DNA of 64,000 nucleotides, taken from the NCBI GenBank assembly GCA_022316685.1, contig JAKJHU010000030.1:5339058-5403057 (forward strand), written 5' to 3'. Every line of letters starts with the position of its first letter. Position 1 is the first letter of the stretch. This stretch comes from Progne subis subis (lineage: Eukaryota; Chordata; Aves; Passeriformes; Hirundinidae). The notes beneath the pieces were generated by a model that was not told the DNA's origin, searched no databases, and worked only from the letters and a program-made list of their open reading frames with translations. The position numbers were made by a program, and so were the translations under genes. Below are positions 1 to 12,200 of this stretch, in pieces.

Positions 1-1765
1 ACGGAAATTTTTCTAGTGCAGTGTCTGTACACATAAGAATAATTATTGCCTGCAGTAGCAGGAAGCTTTGTGAAAGATTTGATAAATAAAACTGCACAAA
101 ACGAAAGCCAAAGGAAAACATCAGTGAAAAGATCCCAGTGCAAGAGACCCCAGATTATGTAACTTAATGACATGTGCAAGAGAAGAGCCAAGTTATGGGA
201 CTGAGTGATTCAAAGTCACAAACACCCCTAAGGACAGGTCCCAGGGGTAGTGTGAAGTTTGAGGATCTTGCTGGGTCTAAGACAGGAACTGAAATATCAG
301 CAGAGATAAGGCTGGCCTGTGCAATGTCCAGCACTGGAATAACCCAAGGCTTCCATTCAAAATTGCCAAAGCCCCAGGGAGGAAGACATTCTCACCACTG
401 TATGCTGGGGTGTTTCACAGTCCTCCCTCTGATTTTAAACAGATGAAAACCAGAGGGAAGCCAGGAGAGCTGCAGCAGCAGAAAAGACATCATTTCCCCC
501 ATTGCCACTGACCAGAATCACTGCTCTTACCAATGCTCAATTTCTTCCAGTGCGAAATGACAAGAAAATAGTTTCCAATTCAGGATCCAGCAAGGAATAA
601 AGACTATAGGTGATCAGAGCCGAGGACTCAGGACAGAGCTGAAATCATCCTCTAAAAAACACAAACATTCAAGCGCTCCTGTTTTAGGCAGCTGCCTACA
701 AAAAGCAATTGGAGTCTGCTGCAGAGCAACCCTGTATGCTTTCAGACCCGAATGCCTGAATGCCCAGGAGGGAAGGGAGCCATGTCCGAGGGGCAGCTAC
801 AGCAACTGGGTGTTGTGAGTCTGCTCACATCCAGCACGGTGTCTTCTACAGACACGGGGAGAAAAGGACTGCAAAGGCTGATTTTGAAAAGAAGGAACTG
901 GTGCTTTATAAATGTCATGTTTCACAGCAGCACAAGATTCCTCAGCCCCAGTGCCTTGCCTTGCCAGCCTTGGGCTGGAGCTTTGGGAGCACAGAGCGAG
1001 CAAAAGCTGCAGCTCTGCAGGAGGAACATCTTGCGCATAAAGGCCAGCTGTGAGGAAATGCAAATCCAGACAGGCTCTCTGCAGGGAAAACTAAAGAATA
1101 TTGACTTTTAAATTGATTTTTTATTATGTGGCATTCCTAGAGATGTGACTTTTATCCTAGCCCAGCAAGTTAAAGAGATTATATTTGGGTGATTCAACCA
1201 CCAAAGCCATGTGGTTCTAATACCTCCTATGCTTTTAAACATTCAGTCTTTGGTTTTTTAACAACATTTACACCAATAATACAATGTGGAAAACTCAAAG
1301 CCCTCCTCTGCCAAAGCAGACAAGCAAGCCCTATTCCTCCAGCCACAGAGGTGATGGGAGGAAGGCAGGTGAGGATGAGGAACAGGCAGATGCCAAGATG
1401 AATATCAGCAGTGCAAGTCCCAGGAGCACAGTATGGGGTTGGACATGGTTAAGTCAGGCATGGGCAGAGCTCTTTACACACCCACTTCAGATCCTGTGGG
1501 AACACTGTACCCCCCAGGTACCTGCTGGGAAAAGCTACAATCTCTGCAAGATTTGCAAATGAATGTGTGTAAACAGTCTTGGAGAGCCAACAGACTGTCC
1601 CTACACCTACAACACATAATGTCACCCGAGAGAAAATACATCTTTTTAATTAATCCTCTCCCCAGGATATTGGTCTGCACTACACAGATTCCCCTAGACC
1701 TGCATTAGTAACTGCTAATGCTTAGAGTATAATGAATAAACCCCAAGGGGCTGTTTATCTTCTTC
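1..1765. other. No gene recognised
   Basis: Moderately AT-rich unique sequence. The open frames here are short (at most about 120 codons), overlap one another on both strands and show no domain I recognise. No repeat family was recognised. It could be intergenic or intronic. Confidence 0.6.
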
Positions 1766-2020
1766 CTTTTCTCTTTTAGGGGTCATTCCTTCTTTCTATC
1801 ACCCCCAGCTATTTTTTCCCATGTATCAAATCATTTTACCATGCTGAAGTGGTTTCAGTACAGATGCTTTGCCTCCTACTGCCGTGAGCCCATCACGCTG
1901 CTCTGTGACCATAGCCACCGCAAGGAAATAAACCTCGGCAACCTTTCAGCAGAGGAGCATTTGGAAACTTTTAAAGAGCAGCAGTGCCTGTGGCAGAGCA
2001 GCCTTCCCCACTGCCACTGA
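1766..2020 (+). other. Candidate terminal exon (weak)
   Basis: A pyrimidine-rich run ends in a good splice-acceptor AG at 1778-1779. The frame starting at 1781 stays open for 79 codons to a TGA at 2018-2020; an in-frame ATG lies at 1841. The predicted peptide is not from a family I recognise. An AATAAA hexamer lies at 2563-2568, at a plausible distance for a 3' end. Pyrimidine tracts with AG and short open frames arise often by chance, so this is a lead only. Confidence 0.12.
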
Positions 2021-3010
2021 CAGATGGAGATGGAATAGGCTTTCTTAGTCTCTTTTTAGAGAACTGATGCGATGGCAACAACAATCTGCAGACCAAATTG
2101 CAAGCGTCTCCCCCAGTTTATGTCTCAGCTCCCATCAGGCAAACCCCTCCTGAAGGAAGAACTTGGTCCAGCCCCAGACACCCACGTGCAGGTGCCCTGC
2201 TGAGACCTATTTTCTGCTGTCCTTACCATTTGGCTCATTTCCCACACTGGTCCAGTCACTCCTTCATGGCATCTTATCCCAGCAACAGCCCTGATCACCG
2301 CATTTTTCTAGGCAAATTTATCCCTGCCAACATCCATCCTTTGGATATCAAATCTTAGCCCATCTGAAATGTGGAAGCCTTGAAAACAAAGACCAGAGAA
2401 GGAACTGTGCCAAGGCCACATACAAAGAAAAATTACTTCTTTCTTCTCCGTTTCAATCAAAGTCAGAGTTACTGTCTGTGGTAGCCGAAGACATTTCAGG
2501 CTTTGATTCAAGATATATATATAAAATTTCTTTTCTAATTTTCTTTTTTACTCTCTTTGTAAAATAAAAAGTTAACAGTCCCCCTGGGCTCATTGCTGTC
2601 CATCACTTATTTAAGAAGGGCTGAGCAAACTTGAGCACTGTCAGGTAGCTGCAGCACACTGCCGGTTGAGTGCCCACGTCCCTCCTTTACTTTTCTTTCT
2701 GCAAAAGTGCTGGGTGCCTTTTAATTTGCTGCTGCATTGTGAAGCAAAGCCTGTCCTGAGCCACACAGAGGGATGGCCAGAGATTTGTCCTCCCCAGCAC
2801 ACCTCTGCCCAGCAGTACCTATAATTTAGACTTTAGAAATGGATGCAAGTATTTCACATTTATTCCCTAAATAGGGCAAGCAGGGATTGTCTGTCCTTTC
2901 TTCAACTCAGCAGTAAGCCACTTCGGTACATTTACTGACAGCTAAAAATAGACTGCCCATGCCTCTGCTTCCTCTACTGAGTCACCAGCAGTTTTCTGAC
3001 CAATCCACAC
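2021..3010. other. No gene recognised
   Basis: AT-rich unique sequence with a T-rich stretch near 2520-2570. Nothing beyond the AATAAA at 2563-2568 was noted. Confidence 0.55.
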
Positions 3011-3014
3011 TTGT

Positions 3015-3215
3015 GCAGCAGATGGTCGGGCTCCGGTCAGAAGGTGCGGGGCGTTTAACTGCGAGCATTGGCGGGCTCCGGGCCGCATCCATCGCCTTAC
3101 AAGGGCGTGCTCCATGGCAAATGATCGGCAGCACTCTTGCTAACAGAGGTGCTCGGCTTCGGGGAACACCAGCGTGGGCTCCGCCTTACCTGCGGGCCAG
3201 GTAAAAGCGGCTCAT
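3015..3215. promoter_or_regulatory. CpG-rich patch, possible small CpG island
   Basis: About 17 CpG dinucleotides fall within roughly 190 bases, in surroundings that are CpG-poor. On the + strand the patch ends with a good splice-donor match, CAG then GTAAAAG, at about 3197-3205. In vertebrates such patches often mark transcription start regions. No TATA box or coding start could be tied to it. It could instead be the remnant of a GC-rich repeat. The CpG density is seen directly; the promoter role is inference. Confidence 0.22.
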
Positions 3216-4525
3216 CTAGCCCCCAGGATCTGTGCAACGAAGCAGAGCCTAAAGTGGGAGAAAGTCTGCAGTCCCGAGGAACGGGGGAATTCCCAGGAAG
3301 CAGAGAGGGCTCATCCTGGGCTGAGCTCGGGGACTCCTGCTGGAATGCAGCCAGCTTTTGCACAAGGCAGCTGTAAGTAAACACAGGGCAGAAAGCATGT
3401 AAGGGAATTACTTGTCTCACATGATGCTGTAAAACCTGGAATAAGTGGGTACCGAAAAAAATTTCATCCATAGGAGCATCCATAGGAGCAGGGGGTCAGA
3501 TCTCCAGCCTTGCTCCAGCCTGTGCAATAAACCTGATTCCCTAGTCACTCACTGATTTTTCCACCACCTGCAGCCAGCCAGGGAGAAGCTGTTGAGAAGA
3601 CACAGGATTTCAGAAGGAAATCTGATTTCCCTCGGGTTTACCGCTTCTCCCTCCTGGCTCAGCTTGTCTTTTTGGCAGCAAGCAGCAGCTCCCATACATG
3701 CAGTACACTGCCCTCATTTCTTAGCTGTACCAGGGGCTGGCATAGTAGGAGGCTCAAATAATTGGTTTTTTGCAAGAGCCGCTTTCTGTGGATCCTTTTG
3801 AAGGTTGTGCTGATTATTTCCCCCCAAGCAAGTAAAGCACATGTAATTATTGTAAATGTCACCTGGTGAAAAATCACTTCCAGTCAATCATCTCAGCCTG
3901 AAGAAAACTGCTGAAGCTCTTTGCTACTGCAACAAGTCGAACAGAAGCAATGAGGGGTCTCACATTTCTCTGTCAAGGCTTGTATTTCCATGCAAACACA
4001 ATAAATAGGTTAAATAATATTCATGAGAAACCAGTTCATGGACTCACTGCTCAGTAGGATCTGCGTGCTGGTGGATCATGCAGGATCCTGCTCTGGCTGT
4101 GGCTGTTCACACAAGTCAGAGCAGGTTGTGGTTTTCTGATTCAGAGTGTGAATAGACCCTGTAAAGCTACTGCCTCACAACAGCTGCAGGGCAGGAGGCC
4201 CAGTGACAAGACACCAGTTTGGCTCTGCCAGGACAGTCAGGCACAGGAATGCCACTGGTCCCAGCCTTTTCTGCACTATTGGTGTCCTAAGCCAAATGCA
4301 GGTAGCATGTGGCATTTTTAATGACTGTGTGGAATGTTTTCTGCTGTAGAGCTCTGGTTCTGTTTCATCTTAATTTGTGATGGTCACTATTTGGGACAAA
4401 ATATTTCACATTTAGTTAAAGCTTGAAGATGTGATTGCTCTTTTTAAAAGACAAAGCTTAAGAGCAAAGGTGATTCAATAACATTGACTGCAATTAATGT
4501 GTTTAATAAACATGGAGGCCTCAAA
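3216..4525. other. No gene recognised
   Basis: Unique sequence. A 12-base unit is exactly duplicated in tandem at 3465-3488. No domain-bearing open frame was seen. Confidence 0.55.
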
Positions 4526-4564
4526 TACATACATACATATATATATATATGTATGAAAAAAAAA

Positions 4565-4595
<31 letters not shown>

Positions 4596-4596
4596 T
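4526..4596. repeat. Compound microsatellite (CATA)n/(TA)n/(CA)n
   Basis: CATA repeats run into TA repeats, then an A run, then TA repeats again, and finally about nine CA units. This is simple-sequence DNA and probably length-polymorphic. Confidence 0.95.
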
Positions 4597-5134
4597 GCTT
4601 ATCTGTTTCAAGCATCTTGGAAAAACAGCATCTTGTTTTATCTTAAACAGTCAACTGTTGTTATTGAAAAAAAATATTGAAAATGAGCACTTAGCACACC
4701 ACAATTACGAGCACTGATCTAAACCTCTCAACGGGTAAATCTCCTGATTCTAAAAGCAGTTGTTTAGGTGTGCCTGAGACAAGGTGAAAGCTTCATATTT
4801 AACTGAGCAGAGAGGAGACCAAACTCCATACACGGGCAACTGTCAAATATCTAGCAGGGATGAAATGCAGAGCAGAAATACATGAAGCAAATTTACCTGC
4901 TTGTAAGTGTGCCTTGTCAGAATTTCTGGCAGAATTAAAAAGGACACAGTTGACTAGAGAGAAAAAACATTGATGGCATCTTAATTTACGAAAAGTTTGA
5001 AGAAAAAACCTTTAAGGACTTCACAGGGATGAAACGGGAAGGAGCAGTGGTGCTGTACTGTGCCATTCAGCTAAGGGCACACACCCAAAAATGGGCTACT
5101 GCCATAACTCCCATGCACCAAATTAGCAAATACA

Positions 5135-5135
<1 letters not shown>

Positions 5136-5183
<48 letters not shown>

Positions 5184-5190
5184 TATATAT
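5136..5190. repeat. Compound microsatellite (TA)n(CA)n
   Basis: About fifteen TA units are followed by about nine CA units and a short TA tail. A poly-A run of about 12 bases follows at 5192-5203. Its order of motifs is like that of the array about 600 bases upstream. Confidence 0.95.
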
Positions 5191-5203
5191 TAAAAAAAAA
5201 AAA

Positions 5204-6985
5204 TATTTTGGCATTAGCAGCTGCAATCTAAAAAAAAAAAAAAGGAAATTCTCATTCTCTCTTACCAGAGTTTTGAATAAAGCTAACATGAAGAGGAAGG
5301 ACCGTTTTGCAGAAATGCTGGAGGAAAATTGGTTTGTACAGTTTTCATCTCCTTAAGTCTAAGCAGTATTCTGGTCCACTTACTGAAGTTGTCAAGGAAA
5401 ACAACATTCATAGATGTTAGAAAATACAGTCCCAAGCACCAATCTCACACAGCAGAACCGCATTAGAAATAAATGCCCTGGCACCCACATGCTGACTCAT
5501 GGCCAGGCTGGTGTTCTCTGCTAACTGCTTGAATGTAAATTCCATCTTCATCAACAATTTCAATAGGGATATGAGAACAAAATCAGATGTGTTTAAAAAA
5601 GTACCATCCATTGGACAGCTCAATGACCATGGAAATCTCCTTGTCAGAATAAAGCAAATACTGGAAACCAGTACAGGTATTTTACCTACAGGAACAAAGT
5701 ACAGGACTTGTGATCCAGCTGCTGTGGAATCACGGATTTGTGACCTCATTTGTCACAAAATGTGGAATAAAGAAATCATTAAAAGAAGAAGAAATCAAAG
5801 CAATCATTAAGGAAGTTCTCTGGTATTTTCTAGCTGGCAAAGAAGAGGCAATGGAGCAAAATTTCAGCACAGGGTTGAATCCAGCCTTGCCCAGAAGCTG
5901 TCTCACTCACAGATCAGTATGTACATTACTCAGAAAATGCAGGGTTCCTAATGGCATGGAGCTGAGATGCAGTAGGAGACCTTCCTCTGACTCCAGCATC
6001 CATGAGAAGTATTTCTCACATCCTGCCGTACCTCCTGCTTGTTCCTATTCCCCACGACCCAGAAGAGGACAGAGTCATGTCCACGGGACCTGGTGCTCGT
6101 GGGTGCACAGCCTGGCTGGGACACAGGCATTCCCAGGGGGATGCTCAGGGACCCTTGCAGTGAGAAAACTCACCCTCAGGCCGGTCTGTTCACATCAGAA
6201 AACCATTGCAGGATACCCCATGTTTGGTTCTGACCCAAGGACTCTTTGGGAAGTGACTGTTCATGGCACACGGCTGGCATCCTGCAATACCATAAAAACT
6301 CCTTCTGACACAGCTCCTGATGGGACCTAAAGCTGCTGGTTTCCCTGTGGAGGGCAGAAGGGCTGCAGGGTGGTGCTCTCTGCCTGCTGGGTGGGAAGAG
6401 GGGTCCCCTCTCCCCCAGCACTGGTGTGTCTCTTTCCCTTCCAGCATCCATCTGCCTCAGGAGATGAAGCAGCATGGTGATGGGTGCCTGGGGCTCACTC
6501 AGACTATTTTTAGATCAAACGAAGCCAGATGCTCATCAGATTGAAGGCAATTTCACCTCTGCAAGATGCAATTTCAGTGTTGGAAATTATGGGAGTTTAA
6601 CAGAGCCCTTGAGGATTTCAACATTCGTCTGAAAATTATTTGGCGAGTCTTGAAGCAACAACGTTATTGCCTCAATGTATCTCAAGATCTGACAAGATAA
6701 AACTAGGAAAAATTCTTATTTTTAGAAGAGTGTCCAGTACTTGGTCATATTGACCTGTACCATATTGTCATTTCTGCTTAAAAATGAAGAAATGAAAACT
6801 ATTGCTTTCACCTGATCTGTTTTCCAAAATGAGTTCTTGATACTGATCTTCCTGCTGAATCAGGAACCATGCTGTGCATGCTAAATCACCCAAAACAAAA
6901 TAGTCCCTAACAAATAAATTATATGTTTTCAAATAATTCTCTCAACAATAGCTAAGCTAGTTTGTGTTTGCTTTTAACTGGGTCA
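5204..6985. other. No gene recognised
   Basis: Unique sequence. An open frame of 206 codons on the + strand (5710-6330) has no recognisable domain and overlaps several open frames on the other strand, so it is judged a chance frame in locally GC-richer DNA. Confidence 0.5.
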
Positions 6986-6988
6986 TGG

Positions 6989-7050
6989 TTTTTTTCTTCT
7001 TTTTCTTTTTCTTTTTTTTTTTCCCTTCCTTTTTTTTTTTTTTTTCTATT
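6989..7050 (+). repeat. Pyrimidine tract (T-rich with C)
   Basis: About 60 bases of almost pure T and C on the + strand, ending in a run of about 16 T. It is low-complexity DNA. It could act as a splice-acceptor pyrimidine tract or be the A-rich tail of an old retroposed sequence on the minus strand, but neither is supported by flanking evidence. Confidence 0.9.
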
Positions 7051-7628
7051 AACAGTTTGATAACTGTGTAACTGAAGAAATATTCCACAGACATGTAAAT
7101 CCTCAGCAGAGGATCCACTCTGCATTGCTCTGGTAGATGTAATAAATCTCATTTAAGAGCTTCGGAGCTCAGCAATACTTTAAAATGGCCAGGAGAGAGC
7201 TACCAGTTGCTATTGCACTCACTGGTCTTTTCTCTCCTGAAAAAGACAGAAGCCTAAAGATGTCATCAGACATGAAATCTGGTTTTCATCTCAACCTTAT
7301 TCTGGCCTCCTAATATACGTTCTTGCTTCAGGTTAGGTTTTTTACAAGTATCATTTTTGGCCTCTGGGATTTAATTCCCACAGCTGCAAATTCTCACTGT
7401 CATCCACAAGTCAGACCAACATCTAAATTATTTTTAACTCTGCCATTTAAAAAAAAAAAAAAAAAATCCTATAACAATATATGGGGAGGGGGTTTGAGAA
7501 TATAATTTGTCCCAGAGCATTTCAGATTTATTTTTTTACAATGAGTTTTTTCTTCTGAGGTGACAGGCATAAAGACTTCACCTGGCTAGCAACCAGTTCT
7601 TCAATTATATGCTTTTGATTTCTTTTCA

Positions 7629-7672
7629 GACAGAAGTGAGCAGACTGTAAGATAGAAGTGAGCACACTGTAA
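7629..7672. repeat. 22-bp tandem duplication
   Basis: Two adjacent 22-base copies (7629-7650 and 7651-7672) differ at two positions. This looks like a local replication-slippage duplication. Confidence 0.9.
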
Positions 7673-9267
7673 GGATGGAAATGAAAAATACTTCAGGCAG
7701 TTGGAAGAAAAACAAAATCAAAAAGTCATCTTCCCCTTTGCCTGCTCACAATCACACCACAGGTTACAGTAACTCTCTACTGCGAAGAAGCAAACACTCC
7801 ATCTCCCCACTTTGTCCCTCAGTGCCCCAAAGATGTTTCCTCTGCAAACACAAGTGCAGAGGTGTGCTAAGAAAGAGATCTTACAAAGGCTCACTGGGAA
7901 ATCCTGCCAGGATTTGCCTCTCACAAATATTAAGGATCTGGAGATCTCACCTAGCCAACATTTGTTGTTTTCGTGTTTCCAGGAACACTTACAACCCTAC
8001 TAGTGGCAGAAACCACTGAGTACCTATCCCAGTTCTCTGGTCATTCAACTTTGGCTAGCTCAGGGTCAGATTTCCCAAGCTGTGAGACTGGTAAAATGTC
8101 TCTGAGGTCAAAAGAAAGTAGTATAAAGAACTGTGACCTGAGCTGGGAAGGCAGTGGAGCCACAGGTGTGTGTGTTAGCTCTTCTAGTCATCAGCTGCTA
8201 ACAGAAAGGTCCCAGCTCTGAGGAAAATGCACTAGAGGAGCTAGATTTTGTCAATCTCAGTAAGGCAGTACTATGGTGGGCACAGAGGGAACAGATCTCT
8301 GTGGGCAGTTTCAAAGAAGCTGTAGTTTCTGCAGTGGCAGAGCACAGAGGAGATGCAGGTTCACCTCCAGAGAGGGCAGTGAGCACCTCAAAGGCACCTC
8401 AGCTGCAGGGTTCAGCCACCAGAGCAGTGATGCAGCAGAGGCAGGAGGATAGGGGAGAATGCCAGGGAAGGAGCTGGAGTCCCTGGGTTTGTAATTTTGT
8501 GCCTCCTCTGCTCTCATTGTCATTATGTGAATGCGGCGGTGGTTGAAACCTCCTCCAGTCCCAGCAGACACTGTTAATAGCACAGCCTGGGTGAGAAAGT
8601 GCCCAGAGGCCCCAAAGTGAAGCAAGTTAGAAACTGAATCAAAGCAAAAGTTGCTACTCAGATTCCAGAGTCAGTGATGCATGACACCCCACCAGCCCAA
8701 CAGCAGCAGCGGCCAAAACATAGCAAAGAAATTGTATTTGGAAAGTGGTTTCAGCGCCACTATCAAAGCGCAGTCAAGCAATCAATGAACTTCTTTATTT
8801 TTTACTGTCCCCTAGCAGCTTTTGGACCCAAAACTGGAGATCACAATAATGTTAAAGAGCAAGTGGGAGGGAGCAACAAGGCAGGTGAGTATTAGAGTGG
8901 GACTTGAGGGATTATTCCTCAGCTCTGAAGTGTGGTCAGCATTAGGAGGAATGGCAGGCTTGTATGAGTAAATTCTCCAGGATCTCTTAGAAAAAAAATT
9001 GTTGATCAGGAAAGTTTCCTACACCAAAGGGTCATTCTGCAGAAGTAGAAACAAGTGAGAAATTGTAGGAACTCAGCCAAAAAAACAAACACAAAAACCA
9101 AAAACCCCCACTAATGAATGTGTTTTAATTAATACAGCTTATTTTCCTTAAATAGAGTCTTTCTAGCAAAAAATGACCCTTCTACGCTTCCTACCCATTT
9201 TTACCTACCTAGCATATTCTGTAATTTACCTTGCAAAATTTAGAGATTGTTCTAGGCAATCTGCATT

Positions 9268-9299
9268 CACACACACAAACACACAAAACACACACGCAC
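9268..9299. repeat. Imperfect (CA)n microsatellite
   Basis: CA repeats interrupted by extra A bases, about 32 bases long. Confidence 0.9.
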
Positions 9300-12200
9300 T
9301 CTTCCCTGTCATTTACTCTTAGCAGTGGGTAGGAAAGAGTCTCTTGCACTTCCTCACTGCCAGTAATGGAATAATTGGATAAACGATGAGTGTGTGAATG
9401 GGCAAGGCTGTACTGACAGCACAGCCTAAGAAGCTGACGAGATCAAAAAGAAACAGAGGAAGGCAAGAGCACACAGAGCCTTGAGAACAAGCCCTGGGGC
9501 ACTCTAATGATCTCTCTTTCTGTTTTTTCCTCAGCTGGGATTTGATGCAATATTCAGCACTCTTACATGCAGTAGAAGGACTCAGTAGCACATTCAGGGG
9601 TGCTTATGTCTACACAGAGAAACAAGACGTAGGTTTTCCATTGGTGCCATGTCTTCGAAGTATCCTCTGAAACAATTTGCATTGTCACTTTCTGGTGGTG
9701 GGCATTTGGGTTGACTCCTTGATGACAGCCCATGGTCATATCTGCATTTGTTTCTGGCTGGGTGCAGTACTAAAATTCTCCAAAACCCAGTGTGCAGGAT
9801 TTCAGCCAAGATCTAGACATGAGGAAACAGGAGAGAAAAACAGAAAGAACAAGATAAAGCTTATTGCCAAAATCATCCATGCTGGCAGACTGTCCAGTTG
9901 ACTTGATAATGGTATTTTTAATCCATATTAGGAAATAGTTCTCTCCCATATCCGCAGCATTGCTCTGGGAAATTGCCCACACTGAGCAGGGATACTGCAG
10001 ATGGGGTGCCCAGGCAAGGGACAAGTCGCCAGTTCAAAACATGGGTGCACAGAAGAAGGAGTGAAGGAGGCTGGGTACTACCTGTGGTGCTCTCTGGTAT
10101 CTGAAGGCTCAAAGCTGCCACCTGGAAGCAGTTATTTACTCCACACAGCATACAAGGAAGTGGGAAGGCAGTGACTGAAGAGTTAAGCAGGGCATGGGCT
10201 GCATGCTGCTGGTGGGGCAGAACCAATGAGCACCAGCTTGGGTTGCCCTGTCTGTATTTTCTGTTTTCTCCTTTGAGAAGCACAACCCATGCTGCCCCAG
10301 GTGAGAAGGACAGGATGAGGAGCAGCAGTTTTTCCTGGAAGTCCTGGAAACAAAATCCATGCACTGTCTTGACCTGCTGCTTGCTATCTCCAGCATCTCC
10401 TCCAGGATCAGCACCTTCCTTCTGGCACTGCATCGTGTCTGGTAGGGGAAGACTCAAACAGCTTCTCCTCCATTGTTTCAGGGCACTGGGATGCCCAGGG
10501 CTGCACATAGTCACTGTGCAGTCCCAAAATTAGGCAGGTGCCCATCACAACTGGGAAATCTCAGCTGCCTCAGCTGCTGGAATGGGAGTGTGGGCACAGA
10601 CTTGGTCTTATCTGAGTCCTTGTAGAGTGGCAGGCAGTAATCTCCTCCCTGACACATTGTGGAACGGAGAGATGGAGACCTGGCTCCCAGAGTCAGGTTC
10701 TAGGAGCCACATGGAGGAAGCCATTCCAGAGTTTCTTGGATGGGCACCTTACCTGAGTTCTCCCTTTACCACATCCCCTCACAAGATGAACACATTTTTT
10801 GGCTGAAATTTTTTAGATTCTCTCAGCCTGAGGCAAACACCTCAGAATTGCAGAATTTTGGCCCCAGTAGTTGAAAACTGGCAAAGTGAAAAGAAATAGA
10901 AACTGTGATGCTTTAGTGGAAAGTGTTAGGCACTTTCCACCATAGTTCCAGTTGTGTCGCTCTCTGGTTTGGGATGCAAACCCTCAGGTCAACCCAGTGT
11001 TTAGTTGTGTTTCTAAACAGCCACAGATTACTGATATGGAGTTGTCAGTTTTGCCCTAGGACTGGATCTGCAAGGAGATATACAATTAGAGAGATCTCAT
11101 CTGGCTTACCTACTGGCAATGTTTTTTGTCTCATTAAGACTTAATGTAAACTCTAGGCTTTCTGTTCCCTGTGCCATTGTTCTACCCATTGAACTCCTTG
11201 GCAAAAGACAGATGTGTTTTACTTCATCTGGATTTTTCCAGCAGGCTTAAACACAGCTCAGCTGGCTCCTACCCAGCAGTGATGAAACCTCAGGTGGGAG
11301 AGTTGCCCACCTCCCCAGCATGGTCACTCATGGGCCAACATGGACATCTTCATGTGTGTAACCTGAGAACATCACAAGGAAGGGTTTGTGGAGGGGGTCA
11401 CAGCCTCGGGGAGCACGAGTGTCAGGTGTCTCTCTGCAGCTGATGTGCCAAGTCTCAGCCGTGCCAGGATTTAAGCCTTTTGTATCCTGTCCACAGGCAC
11501 CCAAAATGCCAACTGCTTGGGCTTCTGAGCTGATCTGGGACCTCTCTGCTGGATGCAGCAGTGCAAGCCCTTGTTTGATGGAAGCAGGTACCAGTTCTGC
11601 AGCAGTCACATAGATTTAGGTCAGATACAAGCCTTGACTGATTTTATTGACGTACACTGGAGAGTGAAGCAGCTGCTGCTAAGTCAGTTTAAAAAAGTTA
11701 GAGCTAAGCTGCTGTCAGTGATCCCTGCAGCCTGCAGCAAGCTCCCTGCAGCACGGACCGGCTCCCACGCAGCAGGCAGGGGCAAGCCATGGGCTCCAGC
11801 ACGTGGCATAGACACCTGATTGTAGCATGCACTTTACAACACCCATCCTTCACAGCCCAGTGAAGAAATGTGCTCTGGACTTTCAGAACCCACTGTGGGG
11901 TACTGAGCTCTTCCCAAGCCCACGGAGGCAGTGAGGACACACAAAACAGCAAAAGAAGAGTCCCAAAGTGGGGCCCATTTGAAAAATTAAGTCAAATTGG
12001 TCCACGGGGATGATGCACCCAAGAATGGATACCCATGAATCCTTCACCAGGGACCTCCTTCTATATTAAAACTAGTCAGAAACAGCATGCCTTTAGCTTG
12101 CTCATGTGCTGCTGGATGTTTCACAGGCTCCAGGGAGGGTAAGTACATCTCTGACTCATGCAAAGGAGAAAAATACAGTGCTAGATCGTGTGGAGCTTAT

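Noticed and set aside
5710..6330. 206-codon open frame on +
   Set aside because: No recognised domain, several competing frames on both strands, no splice or start context of note.
9918..10514. 198-codon open frame on the minus strand
   Set aside because: No domain, overlapped by frames on +; chance frame in GC-richer DNA.
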